From Anaerotignum lactatifermentans (GTDB taxonomy: Bacteria > Bacillota > Clostridia > Lachnospirales > Anaerotignaceae): 64,000 nucleotides of DNA. Every line of letters begins with the position of its first letter. Positions within the stretch are counted from its first letter, which is position 1. The position numbers were made by a program, and so were the translations under genes. The stretch covers positions 50,766-114,765 of the forward strand of contig NZ_JACSNY010000008.1 in NCBI RefSeq assembly GCF_016902535.1, in the 5' to 3' direction. The notes under the pieces are model-generated. The model made no database searches. It was given only the letters and a program-made list of their open reading frames with translations, and was not told the origin of the DNA. Positions 1-9,130 of the stretch are shown here, in pieces.

Positions 1-340
1 GCTGGGGGCGGCGGCCTCCTATATTTGCCGGGGCGGGCGGGTCATTTCCGTCTATACCCGATCTCTGCCTGCCGGTATCCTGCGGCAGGTGTCTGTGGAG
101 AAAAATGATATGCTTTTGAAGGATGGGGACATGGTGCTGATGATGACGGACGGTATCATCGATGCCATGGGCGGAGAACAGAAAACGGCCCAGTGGCTCC
201 AGGAGGTCTTTCTGCCCAAGGGCTTTGCCAATCCCCAGGACGCGGCGGAGTTTATTCTGCGGGCGGCGGAAGAAGTCTGTACCGGAGAGAAGGACGATAT
301 GACGGTACAGGCCGGCCGATTCTGGAAAAGAGCGGGCTAA
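1..340 (+). CDS. spoIIE: Stage II sporulation protein E, C-terminal end (partial)
   Basis: The open frame runs from the window edge to TAA at 338-340 and gives the last ~112 residues of a PP2C-type phosphatase domain. Visible segments are a Leu-Pro-Ala-Gly-Ile-Leu stretch and a later MMTDGIIDA metal-binding motif followed by KDDMTV near the end, both usual for the SpoIIE phosphatase that dephosphorylates SpoIIAA to activate sigma F in the forespore. The following order tilS-hpt-ftsH is the classic neighbourhood of spoIIE in Firmicutes, which supports the name. The N-terminal membrane part lies outside the window. Confidence 0.8.
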   Translation, partial: LGAAASYICRGGRVISVYTRSLPAGILRQVSVEKNDMLLKDGDMVLMMTDGIIDAMGGEQKTAQWLQEVFLPKGFANPQDAAEFILRAAEEVCTGEKDDMTVQAGRFWKRAG

Positions 341-402
341 GGGCTAAGGTTGACGGCACAGCCGTTTTCGTGTAAAGTTTTCCTAAGAAAAACAGGAAGG
401 CG

Positions 403-1752
403 GTGGAGGCTGTGCTGGAAAAGGTGCGCTGGACCATGAAACAATATCATATGTGCGGGCGGGGAGAGCGGATCGCCGTAGGTGTATCCGGCGGGGCCGA
501 TTCCATGGCGCTGCTCCATCTCCTTTGGCGGCTCTCCGTCCAGGAAGAGTGGCAGGTGCAGGCGGTCCATGTACACCACGGCCTGCGGGGAGCGGAGGCC
601 GACGCCGATGCCGCCTATGTGGAAGAAACCTGTCGATGCTGGGGGATTCCCTGTACGGTTATTCGGCTGGATGTGGCGGCGGAAGCGGCGAAACGGAAGC
701 TGGGCGTAGAGGAAACAGGGCGTATCCTCCGCTATGAGGCCCTGCGGCAGGCGGCGGCAGGCGGAAAAATCGCTGTGGCCCATCATGCCAACGATCAGGC
801 GGAAACGCTGCTGATGCGTCTTTGTCGTGGGACGGGTATGCAGGGGCTGGCGGCGATGCGTCCCGTCCGGGAAGACGTGATCCGGCCCCTGCTTTTCTGC
901 GGCAGGGAGGAAATCGAGGTATACTGCCGTCAGAAGGGCATTCTCTGGCGGGAGGACAGCACCAACCGGGAGACCGCTTATACCCGAAACCGCCTGCGGC
1001 ATCAGGTTCTGCCCCTTTTGGAACAGGTCCATGGGGGGAGTATCCGCCATTTATCGGAAGCGGCGGAGCTTCTGGCGGCGGAGGAGGATTTTCTGGAAAA
1101 AGAGGCGCAAAAGGCCCTGGCGGCACTGGAGGAAAGAGGCGGCCTTTGGGCGGCCGCGCTGTTGGAACTGCATCCTGCCCTGCGGCGGCGTGTGCTGCGG
1201 CTGGCGGTAGCCCAAAAAGGAAGTCTGCGGGATGTGACAAGAAGCCATATCCTCCAGCTGGAGGAATTGTTGGAAAAGGAAAGCGGCAAAAGTATTTGTC
1301 TGCCCCATGGTCTTTGGGCGGGGATGGAGTACGGCAGATTGGTGCTGAAACGACAGGAGATGGCGGCGGTGGGTTTTTGCCATTCGCTGGAGATTGGAGG
1401 GCAGACGGCGGTGCCGGAGCTGGGCTGGCTGGTGGAGACGGAAGTATCTTTGGAGAAACCGGGGGAATTTTGCCGGGATGACTATACGAATGTATTCGAT
1501 TATGATAAAATAAAAAGAGAGCTGTGCTGCCGAAGCCGGCGGCCGGGAGACCGGATGGCTTTGCGGGCGGGCAGCAAAAAGCTGAAGGATCTTTTTATCG
1601 ACGAGAAGATCCCCAGAGAAGAACGGGACCGGAAGGCCCTGATCGCCTGCGGCGGTGAAGTGCTGTGGATTGTGGGCGGCAGAATTTCCCCGGCCGTTCT
1701 TCCGGAAAAGGATACAAAAAGATATATCACGGTACGAATACGGAGGGTATAG
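403..1752 (+). CDS. tilS: tRNA(Ile)-lysidine synthase TilS
   Basis: TilS uses ATP and lysine to convert C34 of the minor tRNA-Ile(CAU) to lysidine. The PP-loop ATP-pyrophosphatase signature SGGADS is at about residues 29-34 and the C-terminal third matches the TilS substrate-binding region (a segment with RPGDRM followed by KKLKDLFIDEKIPREERD). Length 449 aa is normal. The start is not certain: GTG at 403 is only 2 nt from AGGAAGG (394-400), GTG at 412 is 11 nt away, and the first ATG is at 436. The gene is followed 4 nt later by hpt, so the two are probably co-transcribed. Confidence 0.93.
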   Translation: MEAVLEKVRWTMKQYHMCGRGERIAVGVSGGADSMALLHLLWRLSVQEEWQVQAVHVHHGLRGAEADADAAYVEETCRCWGIPCTVIRLDVAAEAAKRKLGVEETGRILRYEALRQAAAGGKIAVAHHANDQAETLLMRLCRGTGMQGLAAMRPVREDVIRPLLFCGREEIEVYCRQKGILWREDSTNRETAYTRNRLRHQVLPLLEQVHGGSIRHLSEAAELLAAEEDFLEKEAQKALAALEERGGLWAAALLELHPALRRRVLRLAVAQKGSLRDVTRSHILQLEELLEKESGKSICLPHGLWAGMEYGRLVLKRQEMAAVGFCHSLEIGGQTAVPELGWLVETEVSLEKPGEFCRDDYTNVFDYDKIKRELCCRSRRPGDRMALRAGSKKLKDLFIDEKIPREERDRKALIACGGEVLWIVGGRISPAVLPEKDTKRYITVRIRRV

Positions 1753-1756
1753 AGAC

Positions 1757-2287
1757 ATGAAAGAACGGATCGAAGTTATGATTTCTGCGGAAGAGATCTC
1801 CCAGAGACTGGAAGAGATCGCAAGACAGGTGGAAAAGGACTTCTGCGGTGAGCAGGTAGAGCTGGTCTGCGTATTGAAGGGCGGCGTGGTGACGCTGGTG
1901 GATCTGGCCAAAAAGCTGCATCTGCCGGTTACATTGAACTTTATGGATGTTTCCAGCTATGGGGACGCCACGGAAAGCAGCGGCCGCATCAAGATCCTGC
2001 GGGATCTGGACGAGGATATTACAGGCAAGAACGTACTGCTGGTGGAGGATATCATTGACAGCGGCAGAACACTGAGCCATCTGCGGGCGCTGATGCTCCA
2101 CAGAAACCCCAAAAAATTCAAGATCTGCACGCTGCTGGATAAGCCCGACCGCCGTGTGACAGAGGTGCCGGTGGATTATGTTGGTTTTACCATCCCTGAT
2201 GCCTTTGTGGTAGGCTATGGTCTGGACTATGCCCAGAAATACAGAAATCTGGATTATGTAGGCGTGGTGCATTTTGAGGAAGACTGA
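1757..2287 (+). CDS. hpt: Hypoxanthine phosphoribosyltransferase
   Basis: This 176-residue purine salvage enzyme transfers phosphoribose from PRPP to hypoxanthine or guanine. The PRPP-binding motif VLLVEDIIDSGRT lies at about residues 93-105, and the C-terminal VDYVGFTIPDAFVVGYGLDY segment is typical of the family. ATG 1757 is preceded by GGAGGG at the right distance, and an upstream in-frame ATG at 1655 would lie deep inside tilS, so 1757 is preferred. In Firmicutes tilS, hpt and ftsH commonly sit together, as here. Confidence 0.95.
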   Translation: MKERIEVMISAEEISQRLEEIARQVEKDFCGEQVELVCVLKGGVVTLVDLAKKLHLPVTLNFMDVSSYGDATESSGRIKILRDLDEDITGKNVLLVEDIIDSGRTLSHLRALMLHRNPKKFKICTLLDKPDRRVTEVPVDYVGFTIPDAFVVGYGLDYAQKYRNLDYVGVVHFEED

Positions 2288-2336
2288 TGCGGGAAGGCGC
2301 CACAAGGGCGCAGTGAACTTTAGGAAAAAATGACGA

Positions 2337-2376
2337 TGGTCGGAAGCCTTGTGAAAAAAGGTTTCCGGCCATTTTG
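2337..2376 (+). terminator. Intrinsic terminator after hpt
   Basis: A 14-bp stem (2337-2350 with 2358-2371, two G-U pairs) is followed by TTTTGTTTTT. It closes the tilS-hpt transcript. Confidence 0.75.
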
Positions 2377-2526
2377 TTTTTACGGGGCTATCCAGAGGGC
2401 GATTTTGAAGAAAAAATATTCTCTCATGGGATTTTAATAAAGAGACGGCGGAGGGGGGAAGGCGAATCCCTTGATTTTTTCAGGAAAAAGAGAATTTTTC
2501 CAAATGGGAATTTCCCAAAAGGTAAG

Positions 2527-2555
2527 TTGCGTTTCGGGGAAAAGTATGATAAAAT
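2527..2555 (+). promoter_or_regulatory. Likely sigma-A promoter for ftsH
   Basis: TTGCGT at 2527-2532, a 17-nt spacer and TAAAAT at 2550-2555 lie about 70 nt upstream of the ftsH start. The 2377-2526 stretch before it holds no convincing gene. Confidence 0.45.
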
Positions 2556-2625
2556 TGTAAATTGATATGCCGCACCTATCGGCATGACAACAAAAAAAAG
2601 ATAATGTGAATTAGGGGGGAAGCTC

Positions 2626-4548
2626 TTGAACAAATATTGGCGGTCAGCCGGTTTATACGTGCTGATATTTATTGTGATCTTCGCCATCGTTTCTTTCAGC
2701 GGACAGGGTATCGTCCCGCAGGAAAAAGAAGTGGTGGTCTATACGTACAGCGACCTTTTGACGTCCTTGCGCAAGGATGATGTAAAAAGCATCTCCATCA
2801 CCAAGGCCACAGAGGTATCTGACTACGGTATGGCGGAAGCGGTACTGGATGACGGTACGAAGATCTCCGTGAACCTGCCCAGCGTAACGGCGTTTATGCA
2901 GGAGATCAATGATCTGCCCATGGAGGGCAGTGATCTGGAGATCATTTCCGCGGAGGCTCAGAAGCAGAGCCTGCTTTCGGCGATGCTGCCGACACTGATC
3001 CTCATGGGCATTATGGTGGTTATCATGGTAGTGCTCTTTGGCAGGATGCAGGGGGGCGGCGGAAAGATGGCCTCCTTCGGCAAGAGCCGGGCAAAAATGA
3101 ATCTGGATGAAAACAACAAAGTCACCTTTGACAACGTGGCCGGCTGTGATGAGGAAAAGGCCGAGCTGGAGGAACTGGTGCACTTCCTGAAAAATCCTAA
3201 GAAATTTACGGATTTGGGAGCGAGAATCCCCAAAGGCGTTCTGCTGGTGGGCCCTCCCGGTACCGGTAAAACACTGCTGGCAAAGGCCGTCGCCGGTGAG
3301 GCCAACGTGCCGTTTTTCAGCATTTCCGGTTCCGACTTCGTAGAGATGTTCGTCGGCGTGGGCGCGTCCCGTGTCCGTGACCTCTTCGACCAGGCAAAGA
3401 AAAACGCCCCCAGTATCGTCTTTATCGACGAGATTGACGCGGTGGGCCGGCGCAGAGGCGCAGGTCTTGGCGGCGGACATGACGAAAGAGAACAGACATT
3501 GAACCAGCTGCTGGTAGAGATGGACGGTTTCGGTATCAATGAAAGCGTTATTATCATCGCTGCCACCAACCGGGCGGATATTCTGGACCCCGCTCTGCTC
3601 AGACCGGGCCGTTTCGACCGTCAGGTCTATGTAGGCAGACCGGACGTAAAGGGCAGAGAAGCCATCCTGCGGGTACACTCCAAAGGCAAGCCCATGGCGC
3701 CGGAGGTAGACCTGAAGGTAGTAGCCCAGACCACAGCGGGCTTTACCGGGGCGGATCTGGCCAACCTGCTGAACGAGGCGGCGCTGCTGTCCGCCAGAGA
3801 CGGCAAGAAAGCCATCGACATGGAGGAGATCCAGAAGGCTCTCATCAAGATCGGTGTTGGTACAGAAAAGAAAACGAGAGTCATTTCCGAAAAGGAAAAA
3901 TATATTACGGCATACCACGAAAGCGGTCATGCCATCCTCTTTGAGGTACTCAGTGAGCTGGACCCTGTCCACAGCATTTCCATTATCCCTACGGGCATGG
4001 CCGGCGGCTATACCATGCCTTTGCCCGGTGAGGACAAGATGTATATGACGAAGCTGTTTATGGAACAGGAAATCGTCAGCCTGCTGGGCGGCCGCGCGGC
4101 GGAGGCTCTTGTCATCAAGGACATTACCACAGGCGCCTCCAACGATATCGAACGTGCCACCGCCATGGCAAGAAGCATGGTAACACAGTACGGTATGAGC
4201 GATATTCTGGGCCCTATCCAGTTTGGGGATGACAGCAACGAGGTATTTATCGGCAGAGACTGGGGTCACACCAGAAATTACAGTGAGGCCGTAGCTACTA
4301 CCATCGACGAGGAAGTAAAACGGATCGTGACCAAAGGCTACAACGAAGCGTTGCAGATTCTGCGGGACAACATGGAGGTCCTGCACGCTTCCGCCAAGCT
4401 GCTGGTAGAAAAAGAGAAAGTAACAGGCGAGGAATTCAGACAGCTGTTTGACCCGTCTGTAAGAGCAAATATCCTGGGGCTGACCGTGGAAGAGGAAGAA
4501 GCGCCTTCCGCACAGACACAGGAAGAGGATCATCAGACAGAAATGTAA
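2626..4548 (+). CDS. ftsH: ATP-dependent zinc metalloprotease FtsH
   Basis: This is a membrane-anchored AAA+ protease of 640 aa that degrades misfolded and regulatory membrane or cytosolic proteins. Two membrane segments flank a short extracytoplasmic domain (about residues 8-25 and 118-137). The Walker A motif GPPGTGKT is at 209-216, the second region of homology ([11 protein letters not shown]) follows, and the zinc-binding HESGH is at 431-435. The start codon is TTG at 2626, chosen because AGGGGGGA lies just upstream and the first membrane segment begins right after it. The C-terminal tail is acidic and Gln-rich. Confidence 0.97.
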   Translation: MNKYWRSAGLYVLIFIVIFAIVSFSGQGIVPQEKEVVVYTYSDLLTSLRKDDVKSISITKATEVSDYGMAEAVLDDGTKISVNLPSVTAFMQEINDLPMEGSDLEIISAEAQKQSLLSAMLPTLILMGIMVVIMVVLFGRMQGGGGKMASFGKSRAKMNLDENNKVTFDNVAGCDEEKAELEELVHFLKNPKKFTDLGARIPKGVLLVGPPGTGKTLLAKAVAGEANVPFFSISGSDFVEMFVGVGASRVRDLFDQAKKNAPSIVFIDEIDAVGRRRGAGLGGGHDEREQTLNQLLVEMDGFGINESVIIIAATNRADILDPALLRPGRFDRQVYVGRPDVKGREAILRVHSKGKPMAPEVDLKVVAQTTAGFTGADLANLLNEAALLSARDGKKAIDMEEIQKALIKIGVGTEKKTRVISEKEKYITAYHESGHAILFEVLSELDPVHSISIIPTGMAGGYTMPLPGEDKMYMTKLFMEQEIVSLLGGRAAEALVIKDITTGASNDIERATAMARSMVTQYGMSDILGPIQFGDDSNEVFIGRDWGHTRNYSEAVATTIDEEVKRIVTKGYNEALQILRDNMEVLHASAKLLVEKEKVTGEEFRQLFDPSVRANILGLTVEEEEAPSAQTQEEDHQTEM

Positions 4549-4564
4549 GAAAGGGGTCTTTCAA

Positions 4565-4963
4565 GTGGATTTCAACAACATCGTACCCGGCATGAGCTAT
4601 GAAAGAGAATACGTTGTAGAGGAAAGCGATACAGCGGCACACTTTGGTAATGATAAGGTGCCTGTATTTGCCTCTCCTAAGTTGCTGTCCTGGATCGAAG
4701 GCACAGCCATCGGCACAGTAGCGCCTTTCCTGCCGGAAGGCTGGGAAACCGTAGGCACAACCTTTGATTTCAAGCATCTGGCCGCAACACCTGTGGGTAT
4801 GAAAGTGCGTGTGGTAACAGAACTGACAGAGGTAAACGGCAAGCTGCTGACCTTCAGCGTAAAGGCTTACGACGAAGTGGATAAGATCTGCGAAGGTACC
4901 CATGGCCGTGCCATTATCGAACTGAAAAAATTCCTGAGCCGCGTAAACGCGAAAGCGAAATAA
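4565..4963 (+). CDS. Hotdog-fold thioesterase, FlK-like
   Basis: The 132-residue protein resembles the fluoroacetyl-CoA thioesterase (FlK) family of hotdog-fold enzymes. Candidate catalytic residues by position in the motifs are Ser37 (where FlK has Thr), Glu45 and His71 in DFKHLAATPVG. Members of this family in Clostridia are usually general acyl-CoA thioesterases of unknown substrate; there is no sign here of fluoroacetate metabolism. The start is GTG at 4565, shortly after AAAGGGG, and the gene lies 16 nt downstream of ftsH, so it is probably read through from it. Confidence 0.75.
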   Translation: MDFNNIVPGMSYEREYVVEESDTAAHFGNDKVPVFASPKLLSWIEGTAIGTVAPFLPEGWETVGTTFDFKHLAATPVGMKVRVVTELTEVNGKLLTFSVKAYDEVDKICEGTHGRAIIELKKFLSRVNAKAK

Positions 4964-5002
4964 GTCCCCGGACTTGTTTCCACGGCGATAGAAACCCAAG
5001 GC

Positions 5003-5047
5003 AAAGTGATAAGACCGCGGAGAACAGGACGGTCTTATCACTTTTTT
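5003..5047 (+). terminator. Intrinsic terminator after the thioesterase gene
   Basis: A perfect 15-bp stem (5003-5017 with 5030-5044) is followed by a run of T. Confidence 0.85.
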
Positions 5048-5075
5048 GCGTTTGGAGCGGGAAAGGAGAAGGAAG

Positions 5076-6053
5076 ATGTATCGAATTTTAGAGATCCTGC
5101 GGCAGAAGGAGGGCTTTGTTTCCGGCGAGGAACTGGGGCGGCAGCTTTCTGTTTCCCGGGCCGCTGTATGGAAAGGCATCAAAAAGCTGCGGGAGGAAGG
5201 CTATGTCATCGAAGCGGTGACCAACCGGGGGTATCGTCTGATCCGGGAGGAGAGTCTTTATAACGCCAGAGAGCTGGAGGCGGGCATGACTACAAAGCGA
5301 ATGGGCCGCAAAGTGTATTTTTTCGCCGAAACGGATACCACCAACAACCGGGCCAGAGAACTGGCACTGGAGGGGGCGCCGGAGGGCACGCTGGTGGTGG
5401 CGGAGCGGCAGACGGCAGGCCGGGGCCGCCGGGGCAAGGTCTGGGAGTCCCCTGTGGGCGTCGGTATCTGGATGAGCCTGATTCTGCGGCCGGAGATTCT
5501 GCCGGCGGAGGCCTCGGTGCTGACCCTTATGTGCGGTCTGGCTGCGGCGGAAGCCATTGAGGAAATGACGGGACTGAAAGCGGGCATTAAATGGCCCAAT
5601 GACGTATTGATCCATGGGAAAAAGACGGTGGGCATCCTGACGGAAATGGACTGCGAAATGAGTCAGGTGCATTTTGTCATCCCCGGCATTGGCATCAATG
5701 TCAATACGGAGGAATTTCCGCCGGAACTGGCGCAGGTGGCTACTTCCCTTTATCTGGAAAGCGGAAAGACCGTTTCCCGCTGTGCGCTGGTCCAGAAGAT
5801 CATGGAGCGGATAGAAGTTCATTATGACCGTTTTCTGGAGAGCGGAAGTTTTTCTTCCATGCTGGCGGATTACGCGCAACGCTGTGTCACACTGGGCCGG
5901 GAGGTTCATGTGCTGGGCCGGGAATCCTTCTGGGCGGAGGCCCTGTCCGTTACGCCGGAGGGGGAACTGCTGGTCAGAAGAAAAGATAATGGCGCCGAGG
6001 AAGTGGTATTTTCCGGCGAGGTATCCATAAGAGGAGTGATGGGATATGAATAA
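5076..6053 (+). CDS. birA: Bifunctional biotin ligase and biotin operon repressor BirA
   Basis: BirA activates biotin to biotinyl-AMP, attaches it to biotin-dependent carboxylases and, when it has the N-terminal winged helix, represses biotin genes. Here the helix-turn-helix is at about residues 1-55 (SVSRAAVWKGIKKLREEGY), the adenylate-binding GRGRRG at 115-120, and the catalytic KWPND at 172-176; the small C-terminal SH3-like domain is present. ATG 5076 follows AAAGGAGAAGG. The length of 325 aa is normal for the two-domain form. The last 8 bases overlap the next gene. Confidence 0.94.
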   Translation: MYRILEILRQKEGFVSGEELGRQLSVSRAAVWKGIKKLREEGYVIEAVTNRGYRLIREESLYNARELEAGMTTKRMGRKVYFFAETDTTNNRARELALEGAPEGTLVVAERQTAGRGRRGKVWESPVGVGIWMSLILRPEILPAEASVLTLMCGLAAAEAIEEMTGLKAGIKWPNDVLIHGKKTVGILTEMDCEMSQVHFVIPGIGINVNTEEFPPELAQVATSLYLESGKTVSRCALVQKIMERIEVHYDRFLESGSFSSMLADYAQRCVTLGREVHVLGRESFWAEALSVTPEGELLVRRKDNGAEEVVFSGEVSIRGVMGYE

Positions 6054-6420
6054 AAAAATACTGGCTGCGGCGGATTACGCTCAGCAGAAATATTATCTGG
6101 AGCCGGAGTTCTCCGCCCTGCCGGAGAGTATTCAGGAAGAGGTGCGGGTATTCTGCGTGCTGCTGGCTCAGAAGCTGTGCTGTACCTTTCTGGTGGGCTT
6201 TCATGAGGACGGCAGTCTGTATTTCGAGACGGTGAAGCGGGAGGATGATTTCGACTTCGACGACATCGGCGCGGAGCTGGAGATCAAACGTCTCCAGCGG
6301 GAGAAAAAGGAACTGCTGCGGGCGCTGGAACTGTGGTACGCCGTGTATTTTACGGAGGACGGAGAGAAAATCCGCCGGGAATTGCTGGAAAAAGAAGGTA
6401 ATTTCCGGGAAAAAGCATGA
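6046..6420 (+). CDS. Small conserved protein, DUF6145-like
   Basis: A 124-residue soluble protein with no obvious catalytic motif. It starts 8 bp inside the end of birA, so translation is probably coupled. The C-terminal half is charged and helical (a Lys-Glu-rich stretch from about residue 80). It recalls the DUF6145 proteins found beside birA in Lachnospiraceae, but I am recalling the family from memory rather than matching a defined motif. No function is assigned. Confidence 0.6.
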   Translation: MNKKILAAADYAQQKYYLEPEFSALPESIQEEVRVFCVLLAQKLCCTFLVGFHEDGSLYFETVKREDDFDFDDIGAELEIKRLQREKKELLRALELWYAVYFTEDGEKIRRELLEKEGNFREKA

Positions 6421-6457
6421 GTTTGTATAAAAAATAACAAAAGTTTTCAAAAAAACA

Positions 6458-6485
6458 TTGTAATAATCTCAATTATTGTTATAAT
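6458..6485 (+). promoter_or_regulatory. Sigma-A promoter for the ECF S-component gene
   Basis: TTGTAA at 6458-6463, a 16-nt spacer and a perfect TATAAT at 6480-6485. The resulting leader of about 145 nt before the start codon shows no riboswitch class that I recognise. Confidence 0.6.
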
Positions 6486-6640
6486 GAATAGGGTTAAACG
6501 AAAACAGACAAAAGCGGCGGAAAAAGATGTCATCCTGCGGGGAGATATACCTTTTCCCTTTGTTTGGGAGCGTTTGGCCAAAGTCACCCAAATCATCTTA
6601 TATCTTACACATGAGAGTGAGAATGAAAGGAGAACAGAAT

Positions 6641-7306
6641 ATGGAAAACGATGTTGTAGTAGTAGAAAACAATGAGGCTGTGGTACAAACCAAAAAGTCC
6701 ATGAAGCTGACCACGGCGGAAATGACCACCATCGGTCTGATGATCGCTGTGCTGTTGGTGATGTCCTTTACGCCCCTGGGGTATTTCCACACATTAGGTC
6801 TGGATATTTCCCTGATGATGATTCCCGTGGGGATCGGCGCCATGATTATCGGGCCCAAGGCAGGGCTTTTGCTGGGATTCGTCTTCGGCGCCACCAGCTT
6901 TTATCAGGCACTGACCGGCGCGTCCGCCTTCAGCGCTATGATGATGAACATTAACCCCTTCTATACCTTCCTGGTCTGCATCCCTACCAGAATGCTTATG
7001 GGATGGCTGACCGGCATGATCTTCCTTGGGGTGAAGAAGATCGACCGTACCAATACAGTATGTTATTTCATCGGCGGATTTTTCGCAGCCTTTTTGAATA
7101 CGGTATTTTTTATGGGAATGCTGTTGCTGTGCTTCTGGAACACAGACTTTATTCAGGAAATCAACGCTACACTGGGCAACCTGAATCCTCTGCTGTTCGT
7201 AGCGGCCTTTGTAGGCGTCAATGGTCTGCTGGAAATGCCTTCCAGCTGTATCGTGGGCGGTTTTATTTCCAAGGCCCTGAGCAAAGCCATCCATAAAAGA
7301 CGCTGA
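6641..7306 (+). CDS. ECF transporter S component, probably pantothenate-specific (PanT-like)
   Basis: A 221-residue membrane protein with about six hydrophobic helices, the general fold of substrate-binding S components that share an energizing EcfA-EcfA'-EcfT module encoded elsewhere. The first helix region (AEMTTIGLMIAVLLVMSF) and the GPKAGLLLGFVFGATSF segment are typical of the family. Its substrate cannot be read from sequence; the two pantothenate kinase genes directly downstream point to pantothenate. ATG 6641 is preceded by AAAGGAG with 8-nt spacing; earlier in-frame ATGs lack a site. Confidence 0.78.
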   Translation: MENDVVVVENNEAVVQTKKSMKLTTAEMTTIGLMIAVLLVMSFTPLGYFHTLGLDISLMMIPVGIGAMIIGPKAGLLLGFVFGATSFYQALTGASAFSAMMMNINPFYTFLVCIPTRMLMGWLTGMIFLGVKKIDRTNTVCYFIGGFFAAFLNTVFFMGMLLLCFWNTDFIQEINATLGNLNPLLFVAAFVGVNGLLEMPSSCIVGGFISKALSKAIHKRR

Positions 7307-7322
7307 ACACTGCATGGAAAAT

Positions 7323-7508
7323 AAAAGCACGGGGCTGCCCTAGGGCATCTTCATAGGAAAACAGATATTTCCGGAATCCTTGCAAGAAAGAGGATTCCGG
7401 AAATTCAATTTTGATCGGAATTGTTTTCTTATAAAGACAGCCATTGCAGTTCTCCTTAAGAAAATAGTTATTTTCTTAAGGGGAGGCTGCTTTTCCCGTG
7501 CTTTTTTT
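7323..7508 (+). other. Structured intergenic element between the S component and coaX genes
   Basis: Four nested or adjacent stems are visible. AAAAGCACGGG (7323-7333) can pair with CCCGTGCTTTT (7495-7505) and encloses the others: 7353-7363 with 7422-7432, a perfect 13-bp hairpin 7368-7380 with 7391-7403, and a 13-bp hairpin 7454-7466 with 7469-7481 that can be extended. The outer 3' strand runs into seven T. It could be a terminator cluster, a structured leader or a degenerate inserted repeat; I do not recognise a known RNA class. Confidence 0.55.
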
Positions 7509-7567
7509 GGGTAACAGCTTCCTTCTGACGGGGGAAGAAACGTAAGAAACAGGAGAGAACTGCGGTT

Positions 7568-8344
7568 ATGATTTTAGTCATTGATGTAAGCAACACAAAC
7601 AGTACGCTGGGCGTATTCGATGGGGACAAGCTGGTGGCCAACTGGCGGCTGTCTACTCTCAGCAGCCGTACCTCTGACGAGACGGGGATGATGATTCGGA
7701 TGCTTTTTGTCCATTCCGATGTTTCCGTGGATCAGATCGAGGCGGTAGTGGTATCCTCCGTGGTGCCTAATGTGATGTATTCCCTGCTCAACGGTATTCG
7801 GAAGTATCTGAACCGGGAGCCTATGGTGGTGCGGGCCGGCATGAAAACCGGCATCAATCTGCGGATGGAGAACCCCAAGGAAATGGGGACAGACCGTATT
7901 GTCAATCTGGTGGCGGCCTATGAGATCTACGGCGGCCCCGCCATTGTGGTGGATTACAGTACGGCTACGACCTTTGACGTGGTCAGCGCGGCCGGAGAAT
8001 TTCTGACAGGCATTACTGCGCCGGGAATCCAGATCTGCGCCGATGCTTTGACCCAGAGAGCGGCACAGCTGCCTAAAATCGAGATCAAGCGTCCTGCCAG
8101 CCTCATCACCAAAAACACGGTGGAAAGCATACAGGCGGGATTGGTGGAAAGCCATATCGGGGAGACCATCTATATTATCGAGCAGATCAAGGAAGGACTG
8201 GGACTGCCGGAGATGAAGGTCATCGCCACCGGCGGACTGGCGAAGGTCATTGACGAAAACAGCGAGATTTTTGACGTATACGACCCTGTGCTGGCACTGC
8301 AGGGACTGCGGCTCATCTATGAGAAGAACAAAAACAGAAGGTAA
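7568..8344 (+). CDS. coaX: Type III pantothenate kinase paralog 1, with altered phosphate-binding glycines
   Basis: Type III pantothenate kinase (CoaX) performs the first step of coenzyme A synthesis. The conserved acidic residues are present at D6, D109 (GTDR) and D129, matching the family spacing. However the first motif reads DVSNT instead of DVGNT (Ser8) and the third reads DYSTA instead of DYGTA (Ser131), so two glycines of the acetate-kinase-superfamily phosphate loops are replaced in this copy only. Length 258 aa is normal. A second copy follows after 12 nt. It may be a slower, regulatory or heteromeric subunit. Confidence 0.85.
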   Translation: MILVIDVSNTNSTLGVFDGDKLVANWRLSTLSSRTSDETGMMIRMLFVHSDVSVDQIEAVVVSSVVPNVMYSLLNGIRKYLNREPMVVRAGMKTGINLRMENPKEMGTDRIVNLVAAYEIYGGPAIVVDYSTATTFDVVSAAGEFLTGITAPGIQICADALTQRAAQLPKIEIKRPASLITKNTVESIQAGLVESHIGETIYIIEQIKEGLGLPEMKVIATGGLAKVIDENSEIFDVYDPVLALQGLRLIYEKNKNRR

Positions 8345-8356
8345 GGAGGGGAGAAA

Positions 8357-9124
8357 ATGCTTTTGGTAATCGACGTGGGCAACACCAATTATGTGCTGGG
8401 GGTGTACCACAAGGACAGACTCATCAAATGCTGGCGCATGGCTACGGCCGGTGTGCGTACAGCGGACGAGACGGGTATTTTCATCCATTCCCTCTTTGAC
8501 AATTCCGATGTAAAGGCCAGCAGCATCGAGGCGGTCATCATTTCTTCCGTAGTGCCGGATATTATGTATTCCCTGACCCAGGGCATCCGGAAATACTTCG
8601 GCATTGAGCCTATGCTGGTATCTGTGGGTATGAAAACGGGCATCTCCATCCGGCGGGACAATCCCAAAGCCGTTGGGGCGGACCGTATCGTGAATCTGGT
8701 GGCGGCCAACGAAATTTACGGCGGCCCGGCCATGGTCATTGACTATGGCACAGCCAATACCTTTGACGTCATCAATGAAAAATCCGAGTTTATCACCGGT
8801 TTGATTACACCGGGCATTTCCATCTGCGCCGACGCTCTGACCCAGAGAGCGGCACAGCTGCCCAAAATCGAAATCAAAAAGCCCCGGTCCATTATTGTGA
8901 AAAATACCGTGGGCAGTATTCAGGCAGGGCTGGTGCTGGGCCATATCGGCCAGACGAAATATATCATTTCCCGGCTGAAGGAAGAACTGAATCTGCCGGA
9001 GATGAAGGTCATCGCCACCGGCGGACTGGCAAGAATCATCGACCCGGACAAAAAGATATTCGACGTGCTGGACCCTGTTTTAACATTGAAGGGTCTGAAG
9101 ATACTTTATCACAAAAATAAATAA
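8357..9124 (+). CDS. coaX: Type III pantothenate kinase paralog 2, canonical motifs
   Basis: The 255-residue second CoaX has the canonical DVGNT (D6), GADR (D109-R110) and DYGTA (D129-A133) motifs, aligned without gaps to copy 1 over the first 140 residues. It is therefore the better candidate for the working kinase. ATG 8357 is preceded by AAGGAGGGGAG. The two genes are clearly diverged (many substitutions on the two sides of the shared motifs), so this is an old tandem duplication. CoaX enzymes are usually dimers, so a heterodimer is possible. Confidence 0.92.
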   Translation: MLLVIDVGNTNYVLGVYHKDRLIKCWRMATAGVRTADETGIFIHSLFDNSDVKASSIEAVIISSVVPDIMYSLTQGIRKYFGIEPMLVSVGMKTGISIRRDNPKAVGADRIVNLVAANEIYGGPAMVIDYGTANTFDVINEKSEFITGLITPGISICADALTQRAAQLPKIEIKKPRSIIVKNTVGSIQAGLVLGHIGQTKYIISRLKEELNLPEMKVIATGGLARIIDPDKKIFDVLDPVLTLKGLKILYHKNK

Positions 9125-9130
9125 ATTCCG

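Noticed and set aside
2374..2565. 63-codon frame in the hpt-ftsH gap
   Set aside because: It begins inside the terminator, lacks a Shine-Dalgarno site and spans the ftsH promoter.
2653..4533. Long open frame (626 codons) antisense to ftsH
   Set aside because: It is the mirror of a highly conserved gene, has no ribosome-binding site and its translation is low-complexity His/Gln-rich sequence.
7568..9124. Assembly duplication of coaX
   Set aside because: The two copies differ at many positions throughout, so they are genuine diverged paralogs.
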